From an uncultured Bacteroidales bacterium (lineage in GTDB: Bacteria > Bacteroidota > Bacteroidia > Bacteroidales > Bacteroidaceae): a DNA stretch of 64,000 nt. The notes below the pieces were generated by a model. It was not told the DNA's origin and searched no databases. It was given only the letters and a program-made list of their open reading frames with translations. The stretch is taken from contig CAMAFY010000008.1 in the NCBI GenBank assembly GCA_945833885.1, forward strand, positions 1-64,000, written 5' to 3'. This document shows positions 9,519 through 17,965 of the stretch, in pieces. The position numbers were made by a program, and so were the translations under genes. Position 1 is the stretch's first letter, and every line of letters starts with the position of its first letter.

Positions 9519-9628
9519 TCAAAAAAAGATAAAGCATAATTCAAAAGAAGGACAAACACACCTCAAAAGAAGACAAAACATCATCCAGACAAAAGATAAG
9601 CGCAACCATCAAAAGTGGAATAGACATC
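9519..9628. repeat. 22-bp degenerate array, 5 units
   Basis: Five consecutive 22-bp units are anchored on TCAAAAGAAG-like A-rich starts; units 2 and 3 are the most alike. It lies in the gap between convergent efp and the minus-strand gene ending at 9851. Confidence 0.7.
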
Positions 9629-9739
9629 AGCCATTCCAAACTTTTTGAAACAGTATTTCAAAAGCCTGAAAAAGATGGAGAGGAATGACCTTGCCGTCTG
9701 AGCAAGACTTTCCGACAAATTGTCCCGCAACATCAAGGT

Positions 9740-9781
9740 AACGCCCCTGTCAACCTGAATGAAAAGGTCGGCAGGGGCGTT
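9740..9781 (-). terminator. Hairpin downstream of 9851-10624, likely terminator
   Basis: A GC-rich stem (AACGCCCCTG with CAGGGGCGTT, extended by ACC/GGT) lies 70 bp after the stop codon of the minus-strand gene. No run of T follows on either strand, so termination is inferred. Confidence 0.45.
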
Positions 9782-9850
9782 GAGTATGGATGTGCGCGAA
9801 AGGGAGAAACCTTTGGAGAACGGGGGGGATGGACAAGCGTACGGCGGGAA

Positions 9851-10624
9851 TCAGAGCGGAACTACCGGCTCGGTATAGAAGAAAATCTCCTCGTTGTTGC
9901 GCCACTTTCGGTTGATGACCAGGAAGCCGTCCTCAACAATGGGCGTAGGAATGGGGCGGCCATTGATGTGGAATGTCGGCAAAGGTCCGTCAGGGTGTTG
10001 CAGACGCAGGCGAAGTGTGAAGGGGATTTGTCCGTCGGGCAGACCGCCGACACGGAGTTTCACCATCGGTCCATCGGGAAATTCGCTGATGATGTCGAGC
10101 GACAGCCGGCAATCCTTAAGGGGGATGTTGACGGTGGCATTCTCGTAAAGCATGACGTACACCGTGCTTTTCCCGTCGGTAGCGGCGATGTTTCCGATGG
10201 TGTTGAGGAAACGTTGTGCGGCATCGTGCCGGACATTCATCGGCAAAGAATCGTTGCGGATGATGCCGGGCAGGGTGCGGAAGTAGGCATTCTCAATGGA
10301 ATCGTAGCGCAACGCCTGGCCTGTAAGGAGGAAATACTCCTGAGGCGACACTCCGGAAACGGCAGACGTCGCCGCGATGTCCGACCTGCGGATCAGTTTT
10401 CTCAGGCTACGGCAGTCCGATTCCTTCAACACGCAGGGCGAAGGTGCCAGGAACTGGTCCACCGCCATGATGTCAAAAATGATGTTTTGCTGGTCACGCG
10501 GCAGCACCAACACCTGCTCTGCCGGAACGAAACTGAGGGGACGGCGGAGGAATTTCACCCCAGACGCTTCCACCAACAAGGCGAAAAGGAAGAGGAGAAG
10601 GGGGAACAGACGCTTGAAAATCAT
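9851..10624 (-). CDS. Secreted protein of unknown function, 257 aa
   Basis: A signal peptide (MIFKRLFPLLLFLFALLVEA) is followed by a mixed N-terminal part and a C-terminal beta-rich part. The stretch LRLRLQHPDG, FHINGRPIPTPI, FLVINRKWRNNEEIFF resembles the beta-sandwich at the end of GH127-like glycosidases (LRIPxW, VNG, GYLxIxRxW). No catalytic domain is visible, so this is only a fold-level hint. It follows prmA by 41 bp on the same strand and is probably co-transcribed. Confidence 0.6.
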   Translation of the reverse strand: MIFKRLFPLLLFLFALLVEASGVKFLRRPLSFVPAEQVLVLPRDQQNIIFDIMAVDQFLAPSPCVLKESDCRSLRKLIRRSDIAATSAVSGVSPQEYFLLTGQALRYDSIENAYFRTLPGIIRNDSLPMNVRHDAAQRFLNTIGNIAATDGKSTVYVMLYENATVNIPLKDCRLSLDIISEFPDGPMVKLRVGGLPDGQIPFTLRLRLQHPDGPLPTFHINGRPIPTPIVEDGFLVINRKWRNNEEIFFYTEPVVPL

Positions 10625-10665
10625 GGAATATTTTTACTTGGCAAGTAGATTATGGCACGCGGATT

Positions 10666-11604
10666 TCAGGCTTTCAGGCGCATTTTCATGCACGCCCAGT
10701 TGTCGAGACTGCGGACGTCGACAAGTTCAAGTCCCAAGGTTTGGGCATGCTGCTGCAGACGTTCCACGTCCTCAACATAGAATCCGCTCATGTAGATGTC
10801 GGCTCCCGGCTTCATCGCCTGCACGTAAGCGGCAAGGTCGGCAAGGAGGATGTTGCGGTTGATGTTGGCGATGACGAGGTCGAAATGCCGCGGAAAAGGT
10901 TCGAGCGCCGAGGCGTCGCCGTGGATGACGTCGATACCGTCGAGGCCATTGATGGCAATGTTTTCATCGGAGTTCCGCACGCACCACTCGTCGAAGTCGA
11001 TTGCCACGCAGTGACGGGCGCCCCGCTGACGGGCAAGTATCGCCAGAATGCTGGTGCCGCATCCCATGTCGAGGACTTCAAGACCGCTGATGTCGTCGTC
11101 AAGAAGCCGTCCGATCATCTGCGCGGTCGTCTGGTGATGCCCCGTTCCAAAGGACATCTGGGGATTGATGCGCACATTATACTCCGCATCGGGCACATCC
11201 TTGTGGAAGGTTGCGGCGATGACGCAGCGGGGATGCTCGGCAGGACCGATGACGATGGGCTGGAAATAGTTCTTCTCCCACTCCTCGTTCCAGTCGCGGT
11301 CCTCCGCCTCCGCCATCTCATACGTGATGGTTACCCCGGGAATGGGGAAGCCTTCGAGGGCGCTTTTGAGGAGGTTCTCGTCGTAAAGTGCCGTCTGTAT
11401 ATATGCTTTGAAGGTGTCCTCGTCGGATTTGTCGGCAAAAATGGGTGCCTCAGGGAAATTATCGACCGACCCTACGCGGGGAAGGTCGAGTTCATTGGTG
11501 TGGATAAACGATTCGAATCCCACCTCTGCGAGCACCATACTGAGGACATCGCTCACGGCTTCATCGGAAGGCTTGGTGGTAAAGATGAATTCAAGGTATT
11601 TCAT
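10666..11604 (-). CDS. prmA: Ribosomal protein L11 methyltransferase
   Basis: The enzyme transfers methyl groups from S-adenosylmethionine to ribosomal protein L11. The 312-aa protein has an N-terminal substrate-binding part (1-120) and a class I methyltransferase domain with motif I VLDMGCGTSILAI, an acidic residue in CVAIDFDEW and the family motif VIANINRNILL. The start at 11604 gives the typical MKYLEFIFTT. It is the first gene of a likely two-gene unit with the secreted protein at 9851-10624. The upstream gap contains a dispersed 50-bp element (11760-11810). Confidence 0.93.
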   Translation of the reverse strand: MKYLEFIFTTKPSDEAVSDVLSMVLAEVGFESFIHTNELDLPRVGSVDNFPEAPIFADKSDEDTFKAYIQTALYDENLLKSALEGFPIPGVTITYEMAEAEDRDWNEEWEKNYFQPIVIGPAEHPRCVIAATFHKDVPDAEYNVRINPQMSFGTGHHQTTAQMIGRLLDDDISGLEVLDMGCGTSILAILARQRGARHCVAIDFDEWCVRNSDENIAINGLDGIDVIHGDASALEPFPRHFDLVIANINRNILLADLAAYVQAMKPGADIYMSGFYVEDVERLQQHAQTLGLELVDVRSLDNWACMKMRLKA

Positions 11605-11759
11605 GGAACGGGAATTTAGCGGTTAAAGGTGGGGCTGTAGCATGACCACCACCTATGCTTTCTGGTTGTTTTGCGGCTTGCAGTTTATCGTCAAACTTAT
11701 ATACACTCAAAATCATCTGATTTTCCGAGCGCGGAAAGACGCTGGAAACGACAGCGTTT

Positions 11760-11810
11760 TAAGATGGAATCTATAAATCATCACTGCAAATTTTGTTTGT
11801 TATAAGTGGG
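11760..11810. repeat. Dispersed ~50-bp element, copy B
   Basis: This is the second copy of the element at 7276-7325 in the same orientation, lying between the rsmF-like gene's 3' end and prmA's 5' end. Confidence 0.5.
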
Positions 11811-11849
11811 AATCCGATTATCGCCCACGAACTTTTGATCTAAAAAAAA

Positions 11850-13241
11850 TCAGTCCTTCGGCACCTGTATGCGGATTTTCCAGGCATCGGGATAGAGGTT
11901 GTTGGCACGTTGTCCGAGATTGTTGACGAATCCCAACGGCACTCCCTGATAGGTGACGACGACATATCCGCGGGGGACATCGGAAGAAAGCGTGATGCTT
12001 TCGCGCCGGAGATATGCCAGAGCGTCGGTACGCGGGAGTTCGGCACGGGGAAAAGCCTCGTCGGAGAGCGCCTCGGAGAGTGCCAAAGCGTGCTGCGGAA
12101 CGAGTTTCGGTCCCTTTTCCTCCGCCATCAAGATGCCCGCCGTGAGCACGTGAAGACGGGAAGAAAGGGCGGCGGCATCGTCGGAAAACGCTTTGGGAAT
12201 GGCAGCGAGATGGGTCTCCGACGGACGGAAGATGCGGAAACCATCGCTGTTGCGGAGCCATTTCACCACCTGTCCGGAGTTTTTCACGGCAGGCATCTTG
12301 CCCTCTTTCGCCTTTTTGCCCTTTCGGGGTCTGACGTTCTCCACCGGAGCCTCGGCATCCCCATCGTCGTTCTTCCGCAAAAGCGCCAGGAAGAAGCCCT
12401 CGCCCTCGGCACGATGGGGATAGAAATGGTAATGACCGACGATGCCCCACGCCGGGAGGACGGGGATTTCCACCACCGTCGCCCCCAATTCGCGGCAGAT
12501 GCGCCCCACCATCTCCTCGTCCTCGCGGGGATTGAAGGTGCAGGTTGAGTAAACCAACCAACCTCCGGGCCGCAATGTGGGCCAGATGTCGCTGACAATC
12601 TGCCACTGGCGCTCGGCACAATGCTCCACCGCCTCCGGACTCCATTCGGCGCGGGCGCCCTCATCCTTGCGGAACATTCCCTCGCCGGAACACGGAACAT
12701 CCGCTCCGATGATGTCGAAATATCCGTGGAACGGGGCGAACTCCTCGGGATATGCCATGGTGACGACCGTGGCGGGATGGCCCCATTTCGTAAGGTTCTC
12801 CGCCAGAATCTGCGCACGTTGGCGGATAGGTTCGTTGGCGACAAGGAGTGTTTCGTCGGGAAGGAGCGAACGCCACAGGGTGCTTTTGCCACCGGGTGCG
12901 GCACAAAGGTCGAGCACGCGCCGTGGTTCGCCGCCACCGTGCGCCACAATCGTCCGCCACGCCTGCTCAATGAACATCGATGACGCCTCCTGCACGTAAT
13001 AAACACCGGCATGCAGGAGCGGATCGAGCGTGAACGCCGGACGTTCCGCCAGATAATAGCCGGCAGAACACCATGGAACGGGCCGCAACGTCGCTGCCCC
13101 GAAGGGCAAAGTGTGGGCTTTCCGCCCGTTTATGCGGATACTTGTGGGGGATGTTGTGGCAGTAAGCGCACGACAGAGCGCCCCGGCCTCTTCAGGACCA
13201 AGACACTCTGTCATGAGAGTTTGGAATGCCGGATGGAGCAT
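11850..13241 (-). CDS. RsmF/NOL1-NOP2-Sun family rRNA (cytosine-5) methyltransferase
   Basis: The frame is open to 13331; the start is placed at 13241 (MLHPAFQTLMTECLG), giving 463 aa, because the first 30 residues upstream are low-complexity and unlike the family. The SAM-binding motif VLDLCAAPGGKSTLW and both cysteines of the RCMT family are present: the PCS motif in DVPCSGEGMFRKDEGARA and the second in STCTFNPREDEE. The C-terminal third is a PUA-like RNA-binding extension, as in RsmF (target m5C1407 of 16S rRNA in E. coli). Which base this protein methylates cannot be told. It stands alone on the minus strand. Confidence 0.9.
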   Translation of the reverse strand: MLHPAFQTLMTECLGPEEAGALCRALTATTSPTSIRINGRKAHTLPFGAATLRPVPWCSAGYYLAERPAFTLDPLLHAGVYYVQEASSMFIEQAWRTIVAHGGGEPRRVLDLCAAPGGKSTLWRSLLPDETLLVANEPIRQRAQILAENLTKWGHPATVVTMAYPEEFAPFHGYFDIIGADVPCSGEGMFRKDEGARAEWSPEAVEHCAERQWQIVSDIWPTLRPGGWLVYSTCTFNPREDEEMVGRICRELGATVVEIPVLPAWGIVGHYHFYPHRAEGEGFFLALLRKNDDGDAEAPVENVRPRKGKKAKEGKMPAVKNSGQVVKWLRNSDGFRIFRPSETHLAAIPKAFSDDAAALSSRLHVLTAGILMAEEKGPKLVPQHALALSEALSDEAFPRAELPRTDALAYLRRESITLSSDVPRGYVVVTYQGVPLGFVNNLGQRANNLYPDAWKIRIQVPKD

Positions 13242-13395
13242 ACGCGGAAAGGGGGATGGAAACCTGCGGCAGTTTCCGCCGTCGGAGGGACGCAGTTGCC
13301 GGCTTCGCGGTTGGAGAAAGGCGACCGGCATTGCGGAGCAGGAGGGGAGAAAGCGCCGTTATTCCATCGTGTTTTAGGGATGATTTTGATAATGT

Positions 13396-13450
13396 CACCT
13401 GAGCGTTTCAGGTGCAATGTCCCCACTCTAAAAAGGGGAATGGGGACATT
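13396..13450. other. Two adjacent perfect hairpins between S46 peptidase and rsmF-like gene
   Basis: CACCTGA and TCAGGTG pair over a 5-nt loop. Immediately after, AATGTCCCC and GGGGACATT pair around a C/G-rich loop. No T run follows. The pair lies about 150 bp upstream of the rsmF-like start, so it could be a leader structure or a terminator of the S46 gene. Confidence 0.5.
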
Positions 13451-13520
13451 CTGATTCATTTTACGTTGTCATTCCGCCGGATAACTGCGGAACGGTTGGT
13501 GGAAATCCACAAAAGATGTT

Positions 13521-13745
13521 TCCGGAAAGCCCGAAGTATTTTCCAAACACCTTCAAAGGAGTTCTCCGGAAATTTCGGAAACCCTGGAAACTATCTTCAA
13601 GAGCCTTTCCGGACATCTGCAAAAACCCTGGCAAAGCATGCGGAAACGATGGCGGAAAAAGTGCGGAAGTTTCAAAGGAAAAGTTCCGATGTTCCCGCGT
13701 CAAAGTTCCGATGTTTCCATACGAAAGTTCCGATGTATTTCCGAA
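13521..13745. repeat. 22/44-bp array downstream of S46 peptidase
   Basis: 13521-13657 has a 44-bp (one 43-bp) period anchored on TCCGGA. 13658-13745 holds four exact 22-bp units starting AAAGTGCGGAAGTTT or AAAGTTCCGATGTTT. The array ends 31 bp beyond the S46 stop codon. Confidence 0.85.
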
Positions 13746-13776
13746 GTACCTTTGAGGCCGTGGATTTCCCGTGCCA

Positions 13777-15915
13777 TCATTCTACAATCGTCATCTCGTC
13801 GACGGCATAAGTGGAGCCGCCATAAAGGTCGCAGATGAACAGGACATAGCGGATGTCGACGCAGATGCAGCGCTGCAAGGCAGGGTTGAAACGGAGGTCG
13901 CTCGACAGGCTTTCGATGTTGCCGTCGAAGGCAAGTCCCACGAGTTCTCCCTGAGCATTGAGGACGGCACTTCCGGAGTTTCCGCCGGTGATGTCGTTGT
14001 TCGTCAGGAAGCAGGTGGGAAGTTCGCCGTCAGCACCGGCGTAGCGCCCGTAGTTCTTTTCGAGATAAAACTTGCGCAAAGGTTCGTCGATGACGTAGTC
14101 AGGGTCCTTGGGATTTTCCTTTTCCATCATACCCTTGAGGTTGGTCTTCCAATCATAGTATACCGCATCGCGGGGTTTGTAGCCGCCGACGTGGCCATAC
14201 GTCATACGGAGTGTGAAGTTTGCGTCCGGACTCTTTGCCCAATCATACATCTCACACAGTCCGCGCACGTAGATTCTGCTGAGGTTTTTGTTCTCCACGC
14301 TGTAACGCTTGGCCATTTCATTGTACGTGGCGTCGCAGAAGCGGAAGATTTCGCGCATGTGTACAACAAACGGCTCGGCATCAAAGGCGGCAAGCGAGCA
14401 GGTGTCAATGAACTCCTCGAGGGTCTTGCGGCGTGCGAATACGGAATTGTGGTACAACTCGTGGTAATATGCCTTGAAATCCTCCAACGTCTTCCCTTCC
14501 GCGAAGGCAGGTTGCGCCTGCAGACGGTGGTGTTTTACCCAATAAGGTACGAGGATGTTCATCTTCTGTTCATCGTAAACCAGGTCGACCTTGCCGATTT
14601 TCTCGGTATAGGCGTTGAGGAACTCCTTACGTGCGCGCTCCAGATCCTTACCTTCCTTCAAGGCATTGCGGAAGGCGCGGAGGTCGCTGCGCCTCATTCC
14701 CATGCTCTGTGCCGCGAAAACATAGTCGAAAAGGTTCCTGTCGAAGATGGAATCCTTGTAGGTCTTCACGCAATTCTCAATACGGTCGATGATGTCGGCG
14801 TAGTCAGCGTCGGCGGATTGTGCGGCAAATTGGCGGAAAGCCTCCTCCTCGCGGCTCTTGATATCAAGGAGCCCTGTGGTGCGGACACTGGCGTTCATGC
14901 CGCCGAAGTTCTTGACGACATTACCCAAAGACATGTAGTCATCGGCATATTTCAGGGCAAGTTCGGGGTCGGAATCCATCTGTTGCTTCATGAAGTTCAG
15001 TTCTGCCTCTCCCGCCATGTTGATGGGTTCGTTGACAGATTCGCAACGCATCTCCACCTGTGCCCGCGTAAGGTAGCGGCTTGTGCTGCCCGGGAAGCCC
15101 ATAATCATGGTATAATCGTCTTTTTCTACGCCTTTCAGACTCACGTTCAGCCACTTCTTGCATTGGAGAGGCACGTTTTCCTCGCAGAAGTCCGAAGGTT
15201 TGCCCTCGGAATCGCCGTAGATTCGGAACAAAGCAAAGTCACAATTATGACGAGGCCAAATCCAATTATCCTGATTAAAGCCATATTGACCTATCTGCAT
15301 CGGAGGATTGACCACCAAACGTACGTCGGTGTACTGCTGTTCGTAGAAGGCGTAGAACTGATTGCCGCCGAAATAGGGGACGATGCGGAGGTTCATGTTC
15401 TTTTCCTTTGCCAGTCCGCTCTTCTTCATCAGGCGTTCCTCAATCTTTCCGAGGAAATCGCCGCTCTGCATGGTGAAGGCATCGACCTTTTCCTTGCGCG
15501 CCACACGCTCCACTTCAGCGGTGACGTCGACGATACGTACGACGAAGGTGAAGGTAAGTCCGGGACACGGCACTTCCTCCTCCTGCGATTTGGCGAAGAA
15601 ACCTTCGTAGAGATAATTGTGGTCCATGGTGGAAATCTCATGGACATAGGAGAAACCGCAGTGGTTGTTCGTCATGACGAGTCCCTTGCTGCTGACCAAT
15701 TCTCCGGTACATCCGTTTCCGAAGATGCCGATAACGTCACGCAACGACGGAGAGTTCTCATTATAGAGTTGCTCTACCGGCATTTTTAGACCGGCTTTCC
15801 GGAGAGAGTCTACGAGATGCTGCTGTTCCATGAGTTTCAACAGCCACATTCCCTCATCGGCCCGTGCGCCCATCGGGGCAAGAAGAACGAGAAGGGCGAG
15901 AAGAATTTTTTTCAT
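13777..15915 (-). CDS. S46 family dipeptidyl-peptidase, DPP7-like
   Basis: A periplasmic or surface serine exopeptidase that removes dipeptides from the N-terminus of peptides; these enzymes feed amino-acid fermentation. At 712 aa it is of normal length and starts with a signal peptide (MKKILLALLVLLAPMGARA). The chymotrypsin-like catalytic residues are seen as the His in MTNNHCGFSY and the Ser in TGGNSGSAVLNAQGELVG. Eighteen residues after that Ser the sequence reads FDGN; a Gly at this place is associated with hydrophobic P1 specificity (DPP7), while DPP11 has Arg. Its 5' flank is one of the longest 22-bp arrays, starting at the start codon itself. Confidence 0.92.
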   Translation of the reverse strand: MKKILLALLVLLAPMGARADEGMWLLKLMEQQHLVDSLRKAGLKMPVEQLYNENSPSLRDVIGIFGNGCTGELVSSKGLVMTNNHCGFSYVHEISTMDHNYLYEGFFAKSQEEEVPCPGLTFTFVVRIVDVTAEVERVARKEKVDAFTMQSGDFLGKIEERLMKKSGLAKEKNMNLRIVPYFGGNQFYAFYEQQYTDVRLVVNPPMQIGQYGFNQDNWIWPRHNCDFALFRIYGDSEGKPSDFCEENVPLQCKKWLNVSLKGVEKDDYTMIMGFPGSTSRYLTRAQVEMRCESVNEPINMAGEAELNFMKQQMDSDPELALKYADDYMSLGNVVKNFGGMNASVRTTGLLDIKSREEEAFRQFAAQSADADYADIIDRIENCVKTYKDSIFDRNLFDYVFAAQSMGMRRSDLRAFRNALKEGKDLERARKEFLNAYTEKIGKVDLVYDEQKMNILVPYWVKHHRLQAQPAFAEGKTLEDFKAYYHELYHNSVFARRKTLEEFIDTCSLAAFDAEPFVVHMREIFRFCDATYNEMAKRYSVENKNLSRIYVRGLCEMYDWAKSPDANFTLRMTYGHVGGYKPRDAVYYDWKTNLKGMMEKENPKDPDYVIDEPLRKFYLEKNYGRYAGADGELPTCFLTNNDITGGNSGSAVLNAQGELVGLAFDGNIESLSSDLRFNPALQRCICVDIRYVLFICDLYGGSTYAVDEMTIVE

Positions 15916-16217
15916 ATTCCTTGAAAATGCTTTGAATAATCCTAATATATGTTTTGAATGTTCCTGATAAATGGCCTGAATGCGTTTTATCGATGTTTTG
16001 AATGCACCCTATCCATGTATCGTACGCGCGCCTGTTACGCTTTGAACGCGCCCTGTCTGTGTTCAGGTAACGAATCTGTTACGCTTTGAACGCGCTTTAT
16101 GGATGCTTGGGGAAATCCTCGCGAATGCTTTGGATATCCTCCGTGAATGTCGGGAAAAGGCCTTTATGTATGTTGGGGATTTCCTTTACAGATATTGGAG
16201 GATATACCTGAAAACAC
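15908..16217. repeat. 22-bp array upstream of DPP7-like gene, ~14 units
   Basis: About 14 units of 22 bp (two or three of 23) run from the start-codon region of the peptidase to near the DUF2027 gene. Most contain TTTGAA or TTGG near the start and end in ATG or ACG. Units at 16040 and 16084 are close copies (CTTTGAACGCG). Confidence 0.85.
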
Positions 16218-16287
16218 TGGCGTTTCCATACGGTTTTCCGGCAAAAAGAAAGGGAGAAGAGCCGCCTGCCACGGGGAGGAGTGCGGC

Positions 16288-17433
16288 TTAATGGATAGTG
16301 ACCATCGTAGCGCCGAAGCCGTATTCCTGGAAGGAGGCGTCCTGATGGGTGCAGTTGCGGTAACGGTTTTTGAGGAGTTTCAGGAGTTCGCTGCGGAGCA
16401 CGCCGTCGCCTTTGCCGTGGATGAAGACGATGCGACGCGCCTTTTCCTTGAGATGAGCGTCGAGGGTCTTGCGGACTACTCCGAGTTGGTAGTCGAGAAT
16501 TTCCGCAGCCGTCATGCCATCGGTGCGGTCAAGGAGTTGGTCGATGTGGAGGTCTACCTCGATGATGCCGTTCCTGTCGGTCCCTTTGAAGCCTGGCAGA
16601 GCGCCCTTTTTGCGTGCCGGCGCCGTTAGGGGTGCGGACTTCGGGCTCTGGAGTGCCGCTTGCAGGCTGTCGGCCTCAACGTGCACATGGTCGGCAGGGC
16701 GGTCATTGCGCACGAGTTCGCAGATGTATGCCGCCTCATCGAAGAACTCCGAAGGCTGGAAGGTGTGGAGTTTGTAGAACTTTGTGCCGTCGAGGCGCAC
16801 GGTGATGCACATGGGTTGCTTGAGGGCGAAGGCACGTTCGCGCTTATAGGCCAAAAGAACGAGGGTCAGACGTTCGAGGGCGGGAAGGGCATCGCGGTCG
16901 AACGTCTCGAGATACACCTTCATATTGGGCTCCGCCTCCCCATCATATTTCAAATGGTACAAGGTTCCTTCCTGCGTAAGTACGAGGTACCGGACGAAAT
17001 AATTGGAATCGTTGATGAAATATGCCTCGAAATCCGTCGACGACAGCGTAGTTCTGTGCGTCGGAAGGAAGCCTAAATAGAGGTTTAGTTCGTCAGCACC
17101 GCGGCGTTCTACGGGACGTGCATGGAACGTCATCGGACGGTCGGCAATGTCCGTCTCGTCCTCTTCGGCGTTATCTCCCACATGTGCCGACAGCATGGCC
17201 TTGAGACTTGTGGGGGGAGTTTCCGGAGTCTGGGTCTCCTTCGACGGGGTGTGGGTGGTGGTTTTGCGCACGAAATTATACTGATCTGTCTCGATGACGA
17301 CCACCTCGCTGCGCATACAGGGAATCTCAAATCCGGTCTCGTCCTCCACAAGGACGATGTCCTTTCCCTGGAATCCCGTAATTTTACCGCCTCCTGTTGC
17401 GTTCAGGAAGCGCACTTTATCTCCTATGTTCAT
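16288..17433 (-). CDS. DUF2027/Smr-domain protein
   Basis: The frame extends to 17478, but 17433 (MNIGDKVRFLNATGGGKITG) gives the usual start of this family and 381 aa. The N-terminus is a small SH3/KOW-like module. The middle part is the DUF2027 beta region. The C-terminus is an Smr domain with DLH (EVDLHIDQL) and HGKGDGVLR, the residues linked to nuclease activity in MutS2/Smr proteins. The family is widespread in Bacteroidota. A role in nucleic-acid or ribosome rescue is inferred from the Smr domain only. Confidence 0.85.
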   Translation of the reverse strand: MNIGDKVRFLNATGGGKITGFQGKDIVLVEDETGFEIPCMRSEVVVIETDQYNFVRKTTTHTPSKETQTPETPPTSLKAMLSAHVGDNAEEDETDIADRPMTFHARPVERRGADELNLYLGFLPTHRTTLSSTDFEAYFINDSNYFVRYLVLTQEGTLYHLKYDGEAEPNMKVYLETFDRDALPALERLTLVLLAYKRERAFALKQPMCITVRLDGTKFYKLHTFQPSEFFDEAAYICELVRNDRPADHVHVEADSLQAALQSPKSAPLTAPARKKGALPGFKGTDRNGIIEVDLHIDQLLDRTDGMTAAEILDYQLGVVRKTLDAHLKEKARRIVFIHGKGDGVLRSELLKLLKNRYRNCTHQDASFQEYGFGATMVTIH

Positions 17434-17561
17434 GTGTTTATGCTGTAGTTTTCTCACCGTTTTCCGCGAAAATCTCACGAATAATCGAAGCGTTTTTGGA
17501 GGAAGAACGGTTGTATCTTACCAGATTTCACGCCTGTTTTTTAGAAAAAATATGACGATTT

Positions 17562-17801
17562 TTCACGAGAAAAGCAGTAATTTTCAACCTATTCTTGCGT
17601 TAATTCTCACGAAAAATGCGGATTTTTTCAACCATATTTCACGTCTTTTTTCACGATAAACGTGGTGATTTCACGGAAAAATCTGCTTGTTTTTTTACGA
17701 AAAACAGGACAATTTTCGCAGAAAAACGCAGTGATTTCCCCAGAAATGCGTGGTGATTTTCGCAGAAAAAAGCGGTGACATTCGCGGAAACGCGTGGTGT
17801 A
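17562..17801. repeat. 22-bp array between DUF2027 and DUF349 genes
   Basis: From 17670 to 17801 six units are exactly 22 bp, anchored on TTTCGCAGAAA or TTCACGGAAA and ending in GTGGTGAT-like sequence. 17562-17669 is a more degenerate continuation (20-35 bp between TTCACG anchors). Confidence 0.75.
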
Positions 17802-17809
17802 TTTTACTT

Positions 17810-17845
17810 AAAAGAAGGAGCCAACTGCCGTCAACTCCTTCTTTT
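17810..17845 (-). terminator. Terminator of the DUF349 gene
   Basis: An 11-bp stem AAAAGAAGGAG with CTCCTTCTTTT lies 120 bp after the stop codon; the minus-strand 3' side is T-rich. The 22-bp array begins 9 bp beyond it. Confidence 0.7.
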
Positions 17846-17965
17846 CATATAGATGAATCTTGTATTCTTGTGGAATGATAGCGGCATTATCCCCTACGGA
17901 TTTCGGAGAAATGCCCCCACGACGCTCGGAATCCGGGTATGCGGCATCCGAACGGTCGGCATCGT

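Noticed and set aside
13771-15789. 672-codon plus-strand frame opposite the S46 peptidase
   Set aside because: Shadow of the GC-rich, codon-biased peptidase gene on the other strand; the minus frame has clear catalytic motifs.
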